A stretch of DNA of 52,657 bases from Acidobacteriota bacterium (GTDB lineage: Bacteria; Acidobacteriota; Terriglobia; UBA7540), in NCBI GenBank assembly GCA_021787735.1, contig JAJYLL010000021.1, positions 1 through 52,657 on the forward strand. The letters run 5' to 3'. Made by a program: the position numbers and the translations under genes. Below are positions 1-7,316 of this stretch, one piece after another (position 1 is the stretch's first letter; every line of letters begins with the position of its first letter). The notes under the pieces are model-generated. The model was given only the letters and a program-made list of their open reading frames with translations. It searched no databases and was not told where the DNA came from.

Positions 1-146
1 AGCCCCGCCTGGCCCTGTTGCCTCGCCTGGCCCAGGCCCTGCAGGTGGACCGGCGCCTGCTGGCCCGCTTCGCGCTGGAGAGCCGCGCTCCGGAGTTCTA
101 CGCCACGCTGGGACTGGAACCCGTGGAGTTGGCAGAACTCGCATGA
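1..146 (+). CDS. C-terminal end of an XRE/HTH-type regulator (5' partial)
   Basis: The frame is open from base 3 to the TGA at 144-146 and encodes 47 residues ending ...GLEPVELAELA. The pattern LAQALQVDRRLLARFAL followed by PEFYATLG resembles the last helix and tail of lambda-repressor-like (XRE/Cro) DNA-binding proteins, in which 'LAKALGVDP..LARLALE..PELY' is common. The start and the recognition helix lie outside the window. Next to an integrase it would suit a mobile-element regulator. The assignment rests on a short stretch only. Confidence 0.5.
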   Translation, partial: PRLALLPRLAQALQVDRRLLARFALESRAPEFYATLGLEPVELAELA

Positions 147-240
147 GGCCCTGCCGCTTTGGTCTGTCCCGAATCCTGGTTTACGCCGGAAGCCTCTCTG
201 CAGGGTGGCCAGGCAGAACTGAGCCTCTACCCCCTGTGGC

Positions 241-272
241 GGTCATGAAACGCTGTCAGGGGTTTTATGACC
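241..272. repeat. Inverted repeat GGTCAT-N20-ATGACC
   Basis: Arms are at 241-246 and 267-272. The flanks (GTGGC before, ACC after) nearly extend the dyad. It lies in the 263-bp gap between the regulator tail and the integrase frame, so it could be a recombination-accessory or operator site of the island. There is no U-tract, so it is not a classical terminator. The function is unproven. Confidence 0.3.
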
Positions 273-409
273 ACCTTGCTGGGGGCTTCCAGGCACAGAC
301 CGTCACGAGCGAGATGCATCCATGAATAGCTGTAAGGTATGGGTCAAAGAAAAAATCCCAGGATCGCGAGAAGGCCGTCCTGGAGGGTATCCGCGACTCG
401 CTTGGTCAA

Positions 410-1258
410 TTGTTTGTGCGCGAGGTGGACGGCGCAGCCGTCGAGCGCTGGTACCGGAATCTGACGGAAGAAAAGAGGCTGGCGCCGGGCACAGTCATTC
501 GCCACTTCAACGTCATGCACCACATGATGAAGAAGGCCGCGACAATCTGGTCCAGGGAAACCGGCATTGACCGGAATCCCGCCGACCAGATAGAAATCCG
601 GCGCCCGGACGATCAGAGGGATCGATATCTCTCCGAAGGGGAAATGCAGCAACTGAAGAGGTGCCTGGACCAGAAAATTTACCACAAGAACAGCCGTTAT
701 CGATCCGGCCACAGCAAAGAGATCAACCGAACGTTCTTTCGCCTGCGCCTGATCGTTCTGATCGCCCTCACGTCCGGGATGCGGATGGCGGAGATTTTCG
801 GGCTGCAGTGGTCGGACATCCTCTTCTCAGAAAATGTGATAGCCGTAAGAGCGAAGCTCAAGAAGGGCAAGATGCGTTATGTTCCGCTGTCCCCCGAGCT
901 TGCCCAGGAATTCCGGCGTTTTCCCGCGATCCTAGGGGAGGATCGGATATTCCCTCCGAAGCTGGGCGCAAAGGGTGAACGTCAGAGAGTGGAAAGAAGC
1001 TTCCGAACCATTCTTCGGATGGCCGGTATCGCGAACTTTCGCTTTCACGACCTGCGTCACACCTTCGCGTCCTGGTACATGATGAATGGCGGGGATCTGT
1101 ACGAACTTGCCAAAATCCTCGGGCATTCCAATATCCGCATGACGGAGCGTTACGCCAAGCTGGCAAAGAGCCACATTGCCAGGACTGGCAGTACGGCTCG
1201 GGAAATATGGAAAATGATGGCAGGAGGAGCCAGGGAGAATGTTGAAGCTACAGCTTGA
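410..1258 (+). CDS. Tyrosine recombinase / phage-type integrase, probably 5'-truncated
   Basis: This is a site-specific recombinase of the tyrosine integrase family. All catalytic positions are visible: Arg in TSGMRMAEI, the beta-hairpin Lys in KLKKGKMRYVPL, the HxxR box HDLRHTFASW, the second His in LGHSNIRMTERYA and the nucleophilic Tyr in RYAKL. The called start is a TTG at 410. The frame is open back to the stop at 323-325, but no ATG or GTG lies in between and codons 326-409 still read like core-binding domain. The arm-binding domain and part of the core-binding domain therefore appear lost; intact relatives are usually 350-400 residues. It reads toward a tRNA-Phe gene 67 bp downstream, the usual layout for a tRNA-targeting island integrase. 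Confidence 0.85.
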   Translation: MFVREVDGAAVERWYRNLTEEKRLAPGTVIRHFNVMHHMMKKAATIWSRETGIDRNPADQIEIRRPDDQRDRYLSEGEMQQLKRCLDQKIYHKNSRYRSGHSKEINRTFFRLRLIVLIALTSGMRMAEIFGLQWSDILFSENVIAVRAKLKKGKMRYVPLSPELAQEFRRFPAILGEDRIFPPKLGAKGERQRVERSFRTILRMAGIANFRFHDLRHTFASWYMMNGGDLYELAKILGHSNIRMTERYAKLAKSHIARTGSTAREIWKMMAGGARENVEATA

Positions 1259-1325
1259 AAGTTCCCCTATTGTTCCCCTGGCCGAAATCTGATGAAACTG
1301 CTGATTTGTAAGTGATTGATAAGAA

Positions 1326-1401
1326 TGGTGCCGCGGGACGGAGTTGAACCGCCGACGCCAGCCTTTTCAGGGCTGCGCTCTACCACCTGAGCTACCGCGG
1401 C
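1326..1401 (-). tRNA. tRNA-Phe (anticodon GAA), CCA encoded
   Basis: The reverse complement folds into a full cloverleaf of 76 nt. The acceptor stem is GCCGCGG/CCGCGGC with A73 and a genomically encoded CCA, the D stem is GCTC/GAGC, the anticodon stem CAGCC/GGCTG encloses loop CTGAAAA (anticodon GAA, Phe), and the T stem GGCGG/CCGTC has loop TTCAACT. The 3' end faces the integrase, so this is the probable attachment site of the island to the left. No second copy of the 3' half is visible in bases 1-400, so the other att site must lie beyond the window. Confidence 0.97.
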
Positions 1402-1746
1402 AAGCAACAAACATTTTCAGATGGATTCGCGGTTCTGTCAAGAAAGCGTGTTGATGTATGTCAAAGCTCTTTAGAAGTGTCCCCTTTTTGTGGTTCTTGT
1501 TTTTTTCTCTCTTTCTTTGGTTTTTTGTTTCTGTCTTTCTCGTGGGCCTTGGCCGGAGCGAAGCCCTGCGAGCCCGCAGGGCGAGCGTTTAGGGCGCAGC
1601 CGAGGGCAAGCCCCACGACCGCTGCGTGGCGACGTAGTGCGGCATAAAGTGTGTAAAGAAGGAAGGCAGAGAGGGCGGTTGAGGACCCCTGAAGTGATAT
1701 AAATCTTTTGCTGGAAGAAATGAAATCACCGAGGAGGACAACCGCC
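1402..1746. other. Gene-free stretch with an IS-like end, a pyrimidine tract and a GC hairpin
   Basis: No convincing gene. It holds TGTCCCC at 1478-1484 (an inverted match to the GGGGACA copies at 2418 and 2443), a pyrimidine-rich run at about 1480-1543, and a perfect hairpin GCCCTGC-N6-GCAGGGC at 1563-1582. Open frames here have no family resemblance. It probably belongs to decayed insertion-sequence DNA next to the tRNA. Confidence 0.4.
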
Positions 1747-2247
1747 GTGCTGAATATTACCACGGAAGTCGTAGGATTGAAGGAGAAGAAGACAGGGTGG
1801 CCGGAAAAGTAGGCCAGTTCATTGCAGCGCTACTTACTGGAGAAGATTCGGACGTGAATCAACGGGCTGCTGGAAGCGGAGCGGGAGGCTGATGTGAACA
1901 AGATTTTCTACGCCCCTAACCAGGCGGCGGCCAGAACAGCCTGTTTCGCCCTGAAAGACCGCTGGGGCCGACTGTTTCCCACCGCCGTAGGCGTCATCGA
2001 CAAGGATCCGGATTCGTTGCTGACGCTCTTTCAGTTCGATGCCACCTACTGGACGGTGTTGCGAACCACCAGTCCCATCGAGAGGCTCAACAAGGAATTC
2101 AAGCGAAGAACCCGAGCCATGGAAGTCCCTGGAGGCGAAATCTCAACCTATCGCTGTTTGGTTTATGTCGCTGAGACCATCGAGTATCGCTGGAGCTTTC
2201 ATCCGCTCTCTCAATGGTCCACCGTTTACACACAAATTGCCGCTTGA
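1747..2247 (+). pseudogene. IS256/Mutator-type transposase remnant
   Basis: The segment from about 1858 to the stop at 2247 encodes the C-terminal part of an IS256-family (Mutator-type DDE) transposase. IFYAPNQAAARTA, a DRWG helix and the hallmark RTTSPIERLNKEFKRRTRA are all recognisable. Upstream, the frames from the GTG at 1747 are broken by TAG and TGA, and LLEAEREAD (a motif near the N-terminal third of such transposases) is joined almost directly to the C-terminal part. The catalytic core is therefore deleted. The element is dead and only a relic remains. Confidence 0.75.
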
Positions 2248-2375
2248 CCCCGCTTCCACAACCGCTTCGCCTGCCGGTAGCTCACCCGCATCAACTCCGC
2301 TGCGTCCACCAGCCGCAACTGCCTGCTCTTCACCCTCGCCAGTACCTCCACCCGACTCAACTTCCTCTTGCTCAT
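2226..2375 (-). pseudogene. N-terminal stub of a helix-turn-helix transposase (ISNCY-like)
   Basis: Reading leftwards from the ATG at 2375, 49 codons run to TAA. The first about 43 residues (MSKRKLSRVEVLARVKS..., then LRLVDAAELMRVSYRQAKRLW) form a helix-turn-helix typical of the start of ISNCY/IS481-like transposases. After WKRG the frame enters the IS256 relic, so the gene was cut there by insertion or recombination. The terminal repeats of the same element probably lie just upstream at 2418-2451. The family assignment is by motif memory only. Confidence 0.55.
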
Positions 2376-2417
2376 TTCTGTTCCCCCCAATCTGACCACC
2401 TTCCAGAGGTCTTATTA

Positions 2418-2451
2418 GGGGACATTTCTATCGAGCTCAAAAGGGGACATT
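2418..2451. repeat. Paired GGGGACATT repeats, likely IS terminal repeats
   Basis: GGGGACATT occurs at 2418-2426 and again at 2443-2451, spaced 25 bp. The reverse of this end (TGTCCCCTTTT) occurs at 1478-1488. Multiple GGGGACA copies at an end are typical of IS21/IS481/ISNCY-like elements, so 1478-2451 may be the outline of one IS with a second relic inside. Bases 2452-2735 hold no gene I can support. Confidence 0.45.
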
Positions 2452-2735
2452 ATCATCGAGGTACAACAGGAAGCGCGTTGATTGGGTAACAGGCGCGTGC
2501 GGAAAATGGCTCGCGACAGTGTCTCGTTGGCCTCCGCATGCTCCAACGTCCAATCGCATCTAGAGGGCCGTCCAATCGATCGGACCCAGCAGGACGAGCC
2601 CCTGGGCATCCCCTCCAGGATTGATCAAGCCCGGAACACACAACAGCGTCTTCTTACAGAGGCTTCTGAAAGATCTGGCTTCCCGCCGGTAGCACTGTGA
2701 GTGCACCGAATCGCGCCGCCTTCTCGCTCAAGAGT

Positions 2736-3878
2736 TCAGTCCAGGGACACTTTGAGCGCCAGGGCCTGGTTGGTCGTGTGCTCAGTCGAAACCGGAATCA
2801 TCGTCGTCTGGACGGATTGGGCAGCGGCGGCGCTCACCAGGGCCGCGTGCTCTTCTCGCATGAAAACCAGCTTCGATACTCCCGGCACGGCATCGACGGT
2901 TACAACATCTCCCAGGCAGACCTGCTGGGTAGCCATCAGGTTCGAGAGCGGAAAAACCAGGTGACGCTCGATCGCCCGTTTCAGATGGCGCGCGCCGCTC
3001 TTGGGGTCCGTCCCTTCCCGCAGAAGCAGGTCACGCGCCGACCGGGTACACTTGAACACAAACTGGTTGCCCGGCGCTGCGGCGATAATACGCTCCTGCA
3101 CTTTGGCCAATTCGATGTCGAGAATCTTTTCCAGATGTTCTTTTCGCAGCGACCGGAAGACAATCACCTTGTCAATGCGGTTCATGAACTCGGGAGAAAA
3201 TTTCCGCCGGGCGGCCTCAACGGCCACGCGGTAGATCTTGTGGTCCAACTCTTTGGTGTCCGTCGGTGATTCGGCGGAAAAACCCATTCCACCACGCATC
3301 AGCTTTGAAACCTCATGCGAGCCCAGGTTCGACGTCATGAAAATGATTGAGTGCGAAAAATCCACGCGCCGGTTGTCACCGAGCGTCAGCGTGGCTTTGT
3401 CCAAAATTCCCAGCAGCAGATGCCACAAGGCGTCTGAAGACTTCTCAATTTCGTCGAAGAGGATAAATGAAAGCTTCAGAGTATCGGTGTAGTGCGCCTC
3501 CAGTGCGTCCTGGGTGATCAGCGGCTGCGTTTCGCGGTGGCCCAGATAGCCCGGCGGCGAGCCAATCAGCTTGGCAATCTCGTGGCTGTGCTGGAACTCC
3601 GCGCAATCGATTTTGAGAACGGCGTTCGGGCTCCCAAACAACAATTCGCCGGCTGCCTCTACCAGGCGCGTCTTGCCGGAACCCGTTGGCCCCAGGAACA
3701 GCAGGTTCGCGAGTGGCCGTCCCTGGACCGCCAGCCCGGCCTTGTAAACCTGGTAGATTCTTGCCAGCCGCCGGATCGCCCGGTCCTGGCCCACCACGCG
3801 CTTTATCAGCGCACGCTCAAAGTCCTTCACTTCAGGGCTGTGAAGTGTAGGATCCAAAAGCGTTTGAGATTGAAACAT
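2736..3878 (-). CDS. Single-domain AAA+ ATPase (ClpB/ClpA D2-like)
   Basis: 380 residues with one AAA+ module of the Clp/Hsp100 D2 class. Walker A is GPTGSGKT (63-70), the substrate loop is GSPPGYLG (about 107-113), Walker B is ILFDE (139-143), sensor-1 is MTSN (181-184), the arginine finger lies in FMNRID (R234), and sensor-2 is GARHLKRAIE (R297). The Clp N-domain, D1 and the coiled-coil M domain are absent, and no ClpP-docking tripeptide is obvious. It presumably remodels or unfolds a partner, but the substrate is unknown. The gene starts 18 bp after the small protein gene at 3897-4319 and is probably cotranscribed with it. The last about 45 residues are non-conserved. Confidence 0.8.
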   Translation of the reverse strand: MFQSQTLLDPTLHSPEVKDFERALIKRVVGQDRAIRRLARIYQVYKAGLAVQGRPLANLLFLGPTGSGKTRLVEAAGELLFGSPNAVLKIDCAEFQHSHEIAKLIGSPPGYLGHRETQPLITQDALEAHYTDTLKLSFILFDEIEKSSDALWHLLLGILDKATLTLGDNRRVDFSHSIIFMTSNLGSHEVSKLMRGGMGFSAESPTDTKELDHKIYRVAVEAARRKFSPEFMNRIDKVIVFRSLRKEHLEKILDIELAKVQERIIAAAPGNQFVFKCTRSARDLLLREGTDPKSGARHLKRAIERHLVFPLSNLMATQQVCLGDVVTVDAVPGVSKLVFMREEHAALVSAAAAQSVQTTMIPVSTEHTTNQALALKVSLD

Positions 3879-3896
3879 TCCATTTACCTCCCTGCC

Positions 3897-4319
3897 CTAC
3901 TTGGCGTAAGGCTGTGCTTTTCCCCGGCGCAGTTGGTTCAACTTGACGTCCAAAGTGGCTCGAAGCAATTTCAGGCTTGATGTCAATTGCCCCACCAGTT
4001 CACGATCGTGAGTCATAGCAAGAACCGGCAAATGGAGGTCACCAATGTCGAGATGGAGGTTGCGAATGCTGGCCAGCAACTCGCGGAGTTGGCGCGAATC
4101 ATTTTCAAAAGGCCGAACCAGTTCCTGAGAAGCTTTCTTCCTCAGCCCTTTCCAGTCAATTTCCACAAAAGGATGCTGGGATGTTACGCCCCGAATAATG
4201 TCATCGCTGATGCGCGGCCGGCGACCCAGTTTGGCCAAGTGAATCTGGCGGACGCGACCGTCCTGCCGCACATTGTGAACCAGATAATACGACTGTCCTC
4301 TTTTTCTGATAAAGGCCAT
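3897..4319 (-). CDS. Conserved hypothetical protein paired with the AAA+ ATPase
   Basis: 140 residues. The N-terminus MAFIRKRGQSYYLVHNVR followed by GRVRQIHLAKLGRRPRI is a basic beta-hairpin-rich segment like the arm-type/AP2-like starts of some integrases and transposases. The rest is predicted helical and leucine-rich (ASIRNLHLDIGDLHLPVL; a long helix over about 108-130). It could be a DNA-binding adaptor. A good SD (GGGGAT) precedes the ATG. It is first in the operon with the AAA+ ATPase, and its upstream region carries a perfect TAGTG/CACTA dyad that may be an operator. I recognise no function. Confidence 0.6.
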   Translation of the reverse strand: MAFIRKRGQSYYLVHNVRQDGRVRQIHLAKLGRRPRISDDIIRGVTSQHPFVEIDWKGLRKKASQELVRPFENDSRQLRELLASIRNLHLDIGDLHLPVLAMTHDRELVGQLTSSLKLLRATLDVKLNQLRRGKAQPYAK

Positions 4320-4341
4320 GCGTATCCCCGCACACGCTAGG

Positions 4342-4361
4342 TAGTGTACACTTTACCACTA
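4342..4361. promoter_or_regulatory. Palindromic operator-like site upstream of the small protein/AAA+ operon
   Basis: AGTGTACACT at 4343-4352 is a perfect 10-bp palindrome. It is embedded in a wider dyad, TAGTG (4342-4346) and CACTA (4357-4361). It sits 23-42 bp upstream of the ATG at 4319 on the minus strand, where a repressor would block transcription or initiation. No clear -10/-35 pair is visible, and the bound factor is unknown. Confidence 0.35.
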
Positions 4362-4481
4362 CACATACAGTTAGACGCAAATAAAAAATTGTGGTTACGT
4401 TGATAAGATTTTTTTTGGACACGGCCGACTTTCGGCTTGAATGATGGGCCTGCCGTAATCCACTGTAGCCCAGTTAGTTAA

Positions 4482-4561
4482 GCCGCCAGACTTCCGGGCG
4501 GCCCGGAAACTGCATTCGCAGGGCAGGTTTCTGAGTACCTTAGGGGCGTGACGAAAGTCAC
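4482..4561 (+). promoter_or_regulatory. Structured 5' leader of the iron-sulfur membrane protein gene
   Basis: Three hairpins follow one another in 80 nt, 48 nt before the ATG at 4609. The first is GCCGCC/GGCGGC (4482-4502, 9-nt loop). The second is CGGAAAC/GTTTCTG enclosing TGC-ATTC-GCA with a 6-nt bulge (4504-4533). The third is GTGAC-GAAA-GTCAC (4548-4561), a 5-bp stem closed by a GNRA tetraloop. No U-tract follows. I could not match it to a riboswitch class I know (cobalamin, SAM, TPP, c-di-GMP, glycine and Moco were considered). A cis-regulatory RNA is an inference. Confidence 0.4.
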
Positions 4562-4608
4562 AGCCGGAGGTTAAGGCATCGACTAGGCTTTACTTTTACG
4601 GGAGAGCT

Positions 4609-5739
4609 ATGGGACTCGAAATCCATCCCGAAATTTCGACATCCGCCCCGGTTGTCACCACTGATCCCCACCTGCCGCAACCGGCGTCCCGAAAGCGGAA
4701 AAAGAAGCTGGTCCGCCGAAACACTCACGACAACTCTCAGAAGATTCGGCACGGTCTTCAAGCTGTATTTCTGCTTTTGAACGTGTGGCTTGGCGCACAG
4801 TTTTACCTGTGGGTACGGCAGTTTGAAGTGCCGGGCTCGTCGCTGTCGGTCCCGCGCCCGACGGGGGTGGAAGGCTGGCTGCCCATCGCTGGGTTGATGA
4901 ACCTTAAATATTGCCTTGCCAGCCGCCAAATCCCAGTCATCCATCCTGCTGCAATGTTTTTGCTGCTGACTTTCCTGTCCATGGCTTTTTTGTTTCGAAA
5001 GGCATTCTGCAGCTGGCTCTGCCCGGTAGGAACAATCTCTGAGTATCTCTGGCTCGCGGGCCGAAAAATGTTCGGGCGCAACTTCCGCATTCCCCGATGG
5101 CTCGATATCCCCCTGCGCGGGCTCAAGTACCTGTTGCTGGGGTTCTTTGTCTGGGCAGTGGCCGGCATGTCGGCAGGGGCAATCGAAGGCTTCATGCACT
5201 CACCCTATGGGCTGATCGCGGCGGTCAAGATGCTGGACTTTTTCAGGTTCATGAGTGCTACGGGGCTTGTTGTGATCAGCCTGCTGGTGGTTGCTTCTGT
5301 TCTCGTTGAGAACTTCTGGTGCCGGTATCTTTGCCCTTACGGAGCGCTGCTCGGGCTGGCCTCGCTTTTCAGCCCACTCCACATCCGGCGCAACGCCGAT
5401 GCGTGTATTGACTGCGCCAAGTGCGCCAGGGCCTGCCCGTCAGCTTTGCCCGTGGACCAACTGGCAAGTGTCCGCTCAGCCGAATGCACGGGCTGTCTGG
5501 CGTGCGTTTCTGTCTGCCCGGCCGAAGGCGCGTTGGCCATGTCACTGCCCCAAATGCTGGAGTCAAGAAGGAAGCGCCGTGGTTTGCCCGCCTGGGCCAT
5601 GGCCACTGGGATTGCGCTACTCTTCCTGGGGCTGGTCGGCTTCGCCAAAGTCACCGGCCACTGGAATTCTCCCGTGCCGAACTCCGTCTACCATCAACTT
5701 ATCCGGCACGCCGGTTCCGTCGAACACCCCATGCCCTGA
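4609..5739 (+). CDS. NapH/CcoG-like polyferredoxin membrane protein
   Basis: 376 residues, with an N-terminal cytoplasmic segment and about five membrane helices (about 49-69, 113-131, 172-188, 215-234, 325-345). Two membrane-edge Cys motifs, CSWLCPVG (134-141) and CRYLCPYG (238-245), are the NosR/NapH signature. Two 4Fe-4S ferredoxin motifs follow: CIDCAKCARACP (from 266) and CTGCLACVSVCP (from 293). Such proteins pass electrons between the quinone pool and periplasmic or assembly partners. The partner is not encoded nearby, so the pathway stays open. The SD GGGAGAG precedes the ATG, and a structured leader lies upstream. The gene ends 68 bp before the convergent acyltransferase. Confidence 0.85.
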   Translation: MGLEIHPEISTSAPVVTTDPHLPQPASRKRKKKLVRRNTHDNSQKIRHGLQAVFLLLNVWLGAQFYLWVRQFEVPGSSLSVPRPTGVEGWLPIAGLMNLKYCLASRQIPVIHPAAMFLLLTFLSMAFLFRKAFCSWLCPVGTISEYLWLAGRKMFGRNFRIPRWLDIPLRGLKYLLLGFFVWAVAGMSAGAIEGFMHSPYGLIAAVKMLDFFRFMSATGLVVISLLVVASVLVENFWCRYLCPYGALLGLASLFSPLHIRRNADACIDCAKCARACPSALPVDQLASVRSAECTGCLACVSVCPAEGALAMSLPQMLESRRKRRGLPAWAMATGIALLFLGLVGFAKVTGHWNSPVPNSVYHQLIRHAGSVEHPMP

Positions 5740-5807
5740 GGCGAAACGGCCTTCTTGCGCCCGCAGTCATCTGAAACAGGCGGAACCGGACGACTGGCAC
5801 AGCGGTT

Positions 5808-6983
5808 TCACCCGATTCCGAACGCCACCCTTGCCAGGCGCGTGCGCCGGATGATGACTTCGTAGATTCCCAGGGTGAGCAACATTGAAAGCACGCAGAC
5901 AAGAAGCCATCCGGCCATAACATTCAGCTTCCATTTCGCAACCAGGAGACCAACGGCCAAAATGACGGGCTGGTGGAAAACATAAAAGGGCAGGACTGCT
6001 TCGGTAGCGTATCGAATCGGGGCGTTACCGAAACTGAGGAAGCGGACTCCCAGAGTCAGGATATAGAGCAGCCAGGCCCAGGCACTCACACTCCAGAGAA
6101 CCTGGAATATCAAAAAGCCGGCGGAATAGCTGGGCTGCTGCTGCCAGACCCCGACAAAGCCGGCGTAACGGGCAAACGCCAGGGCCAGAAAAGAGGCAAC
6201 TGCCACGATCAAAATGCGCTGTCGCTGTTCTATCAGGGTGTGCAGGATCCGCGCGTCGGCGTAAAGCAGGTAGCCGTATAAAAAGAAGAGAAGCCATAAG
6301 CAGAAGTCGGCCGGACCAAGATATTCAGGGAAGGCTGCCCTCAACGCGCACTGCACAACCACAGGCGGGATCGCCCACAAAAGCAATCCCCAGACACTAT
6401 TGCTCCGCGCAGCAAGCCAATCGACAAAGTCCCGGCCTGAGGGAGAGTTGCGCAGCGCAGCAAACACGGGAAGCGCCAGCACGGAATAGACAAAAAGGAA
6501 ACCCAGAAACCACAGGTGGTAACCGAGTCCTTCAAACAGCCACGCCAGGCTCCATCGCGCCGCATTGAGTTGAGCACTGAAGAATTCAGCATAGAAATCG
6601 ATCCAGGAGCCTTGGAAGGACCGCGCTACGGGCGAAAGCAAAAATGCCTGTAAAGGGCTCAACAACAGGGCCCCGAAGATAAAAGGCAACATCAGGCGCT
6701 TGAACCGGCGCCGAACGAATTCACGAGGCGAGTGCCGTTCCAACGTGAATCGAGTGGCAGCACCGGCAACCAGGAAAAATAGCGGGATCAGCCAGAGCCC
6801 TACAAAGCCCGAGCCGAGGTCCACCCAGGCACTCCGCTGGGCGTTCCTGATGTCCCAGTACTGCCCGTTGAAAAAGCGTGCGCCATGGTAGAAAAACACC
6901 ACAAGGACTGCCAAAACCCTCAGCCAATCCAGTTCATAACGGCGCTTCACGGCGCGTGGTGTATCGCTATAAGCAGGTTGCAT
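5808..6983 (-). CDS. Acyltransferase-3 family membrane protein
   Basis: About 391 residues, with roughly ten hydrophobic helices and the N-terminal motif RRYELDWLRVLAVLVVFFYH. Its His is the conserved catalytic or substrate residue of OafA/NodX/MdoC-type O-acyltransferases. FFLVAGAATRFTLERHSP and the FVRRRFKRLMLPF basic loop are also typical. These enzymes O-acylate surface polysaccharides, glucans or lipids from a cytoplasmic acyl donor. An in-frame ATG at 7004 would add seven residues without a visible SD; the ATG at 6983 is preferred but not certain. The natural substrate cannot be read from the sequence. Confidence 0.85.
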   Translation of the reverse strand: MQPAYSDTPRAVKRRYELDWLRVLAVLVVFFYHGARFFNGQYWDIRNAQRSAWVDLGSGFVGLWLIPLFFLVAGAATRFTLERHSPREFVRRRFKRLMLPFIFGALLLSPLQAFLLSPVARSFQGSWIDFYAEFFSAQLNAARWSLAWLFEGLGYHLWFLGFLFVYSVLALPVFAALRNSPSGRDFVDWLAARSNSVWGLLLWAIPPVVVQCALRAAFPEYLGPADFCLWLLFFLYGYLLYADARILHTLIEQRQRILIVAVASFLALAFARYAGFVGVWQQQPSYSAGFLIFQVLWSVSAWAWLLYILTLGVRFLSFGNAPIRYATEAVLPFYVFHQPVILAVGLLVAKWKLNVMAGWLLVCVLSMLLTLGIYEVIIRRTRLARVAFGIG

Positions 6984-7191
6984 CGTAAGCTCTACACAAA
7001 CCATATGCCGCCAGCCCGAGCGGGTCTGTGATCATAGCCACGTTGCAAAGTGACAGCATCCCCTATCCCTGAGGAGCGGCTCTGGGTCACCTGGGACCTT
7101 TGGGGCAGGGCTTCACCCCCATCGGAATGCCGCCTCCCGGAAAATGACGCGGAGAACATGGGCTCAATCTAATTCAATAAGCACCTGTTCT

Positions 7192-7220
7192 TAGCACGAG
7201 CCGGTGAATTCAAGTAGAAT
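7192..7220 (+). promoter_or_regulatory. Possible promoter for the DUF4838 gene
   Basis: TAGAAT at 7215-7220 is a plausible -10. The hexamer 17 bp upstream (TAGCAC, 7192-7197) matches the -35 consensus poorly. It lies about 97 bp before the ATG. The rest of the 333-bp gap (6984-7316) shows nothing further. Confidence 0.25.
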
Positions 7221-7316
7221 GCCTGTCGACAACGAGTCCCGACTGCGGACCTGCCCGAACCCGTACTGACGGCCGGGATTGCTCAACGGATTTACCAAGC
7301 CAGAAAGAAGCGAATC

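Noticed and set aside
1480..1543. Pyrimidine-rich run as a CRISPR or repeat array
   Set aside because: No regularly spaced repeats; it is simple sequence. No CRISPR array is present anywhere in the window.
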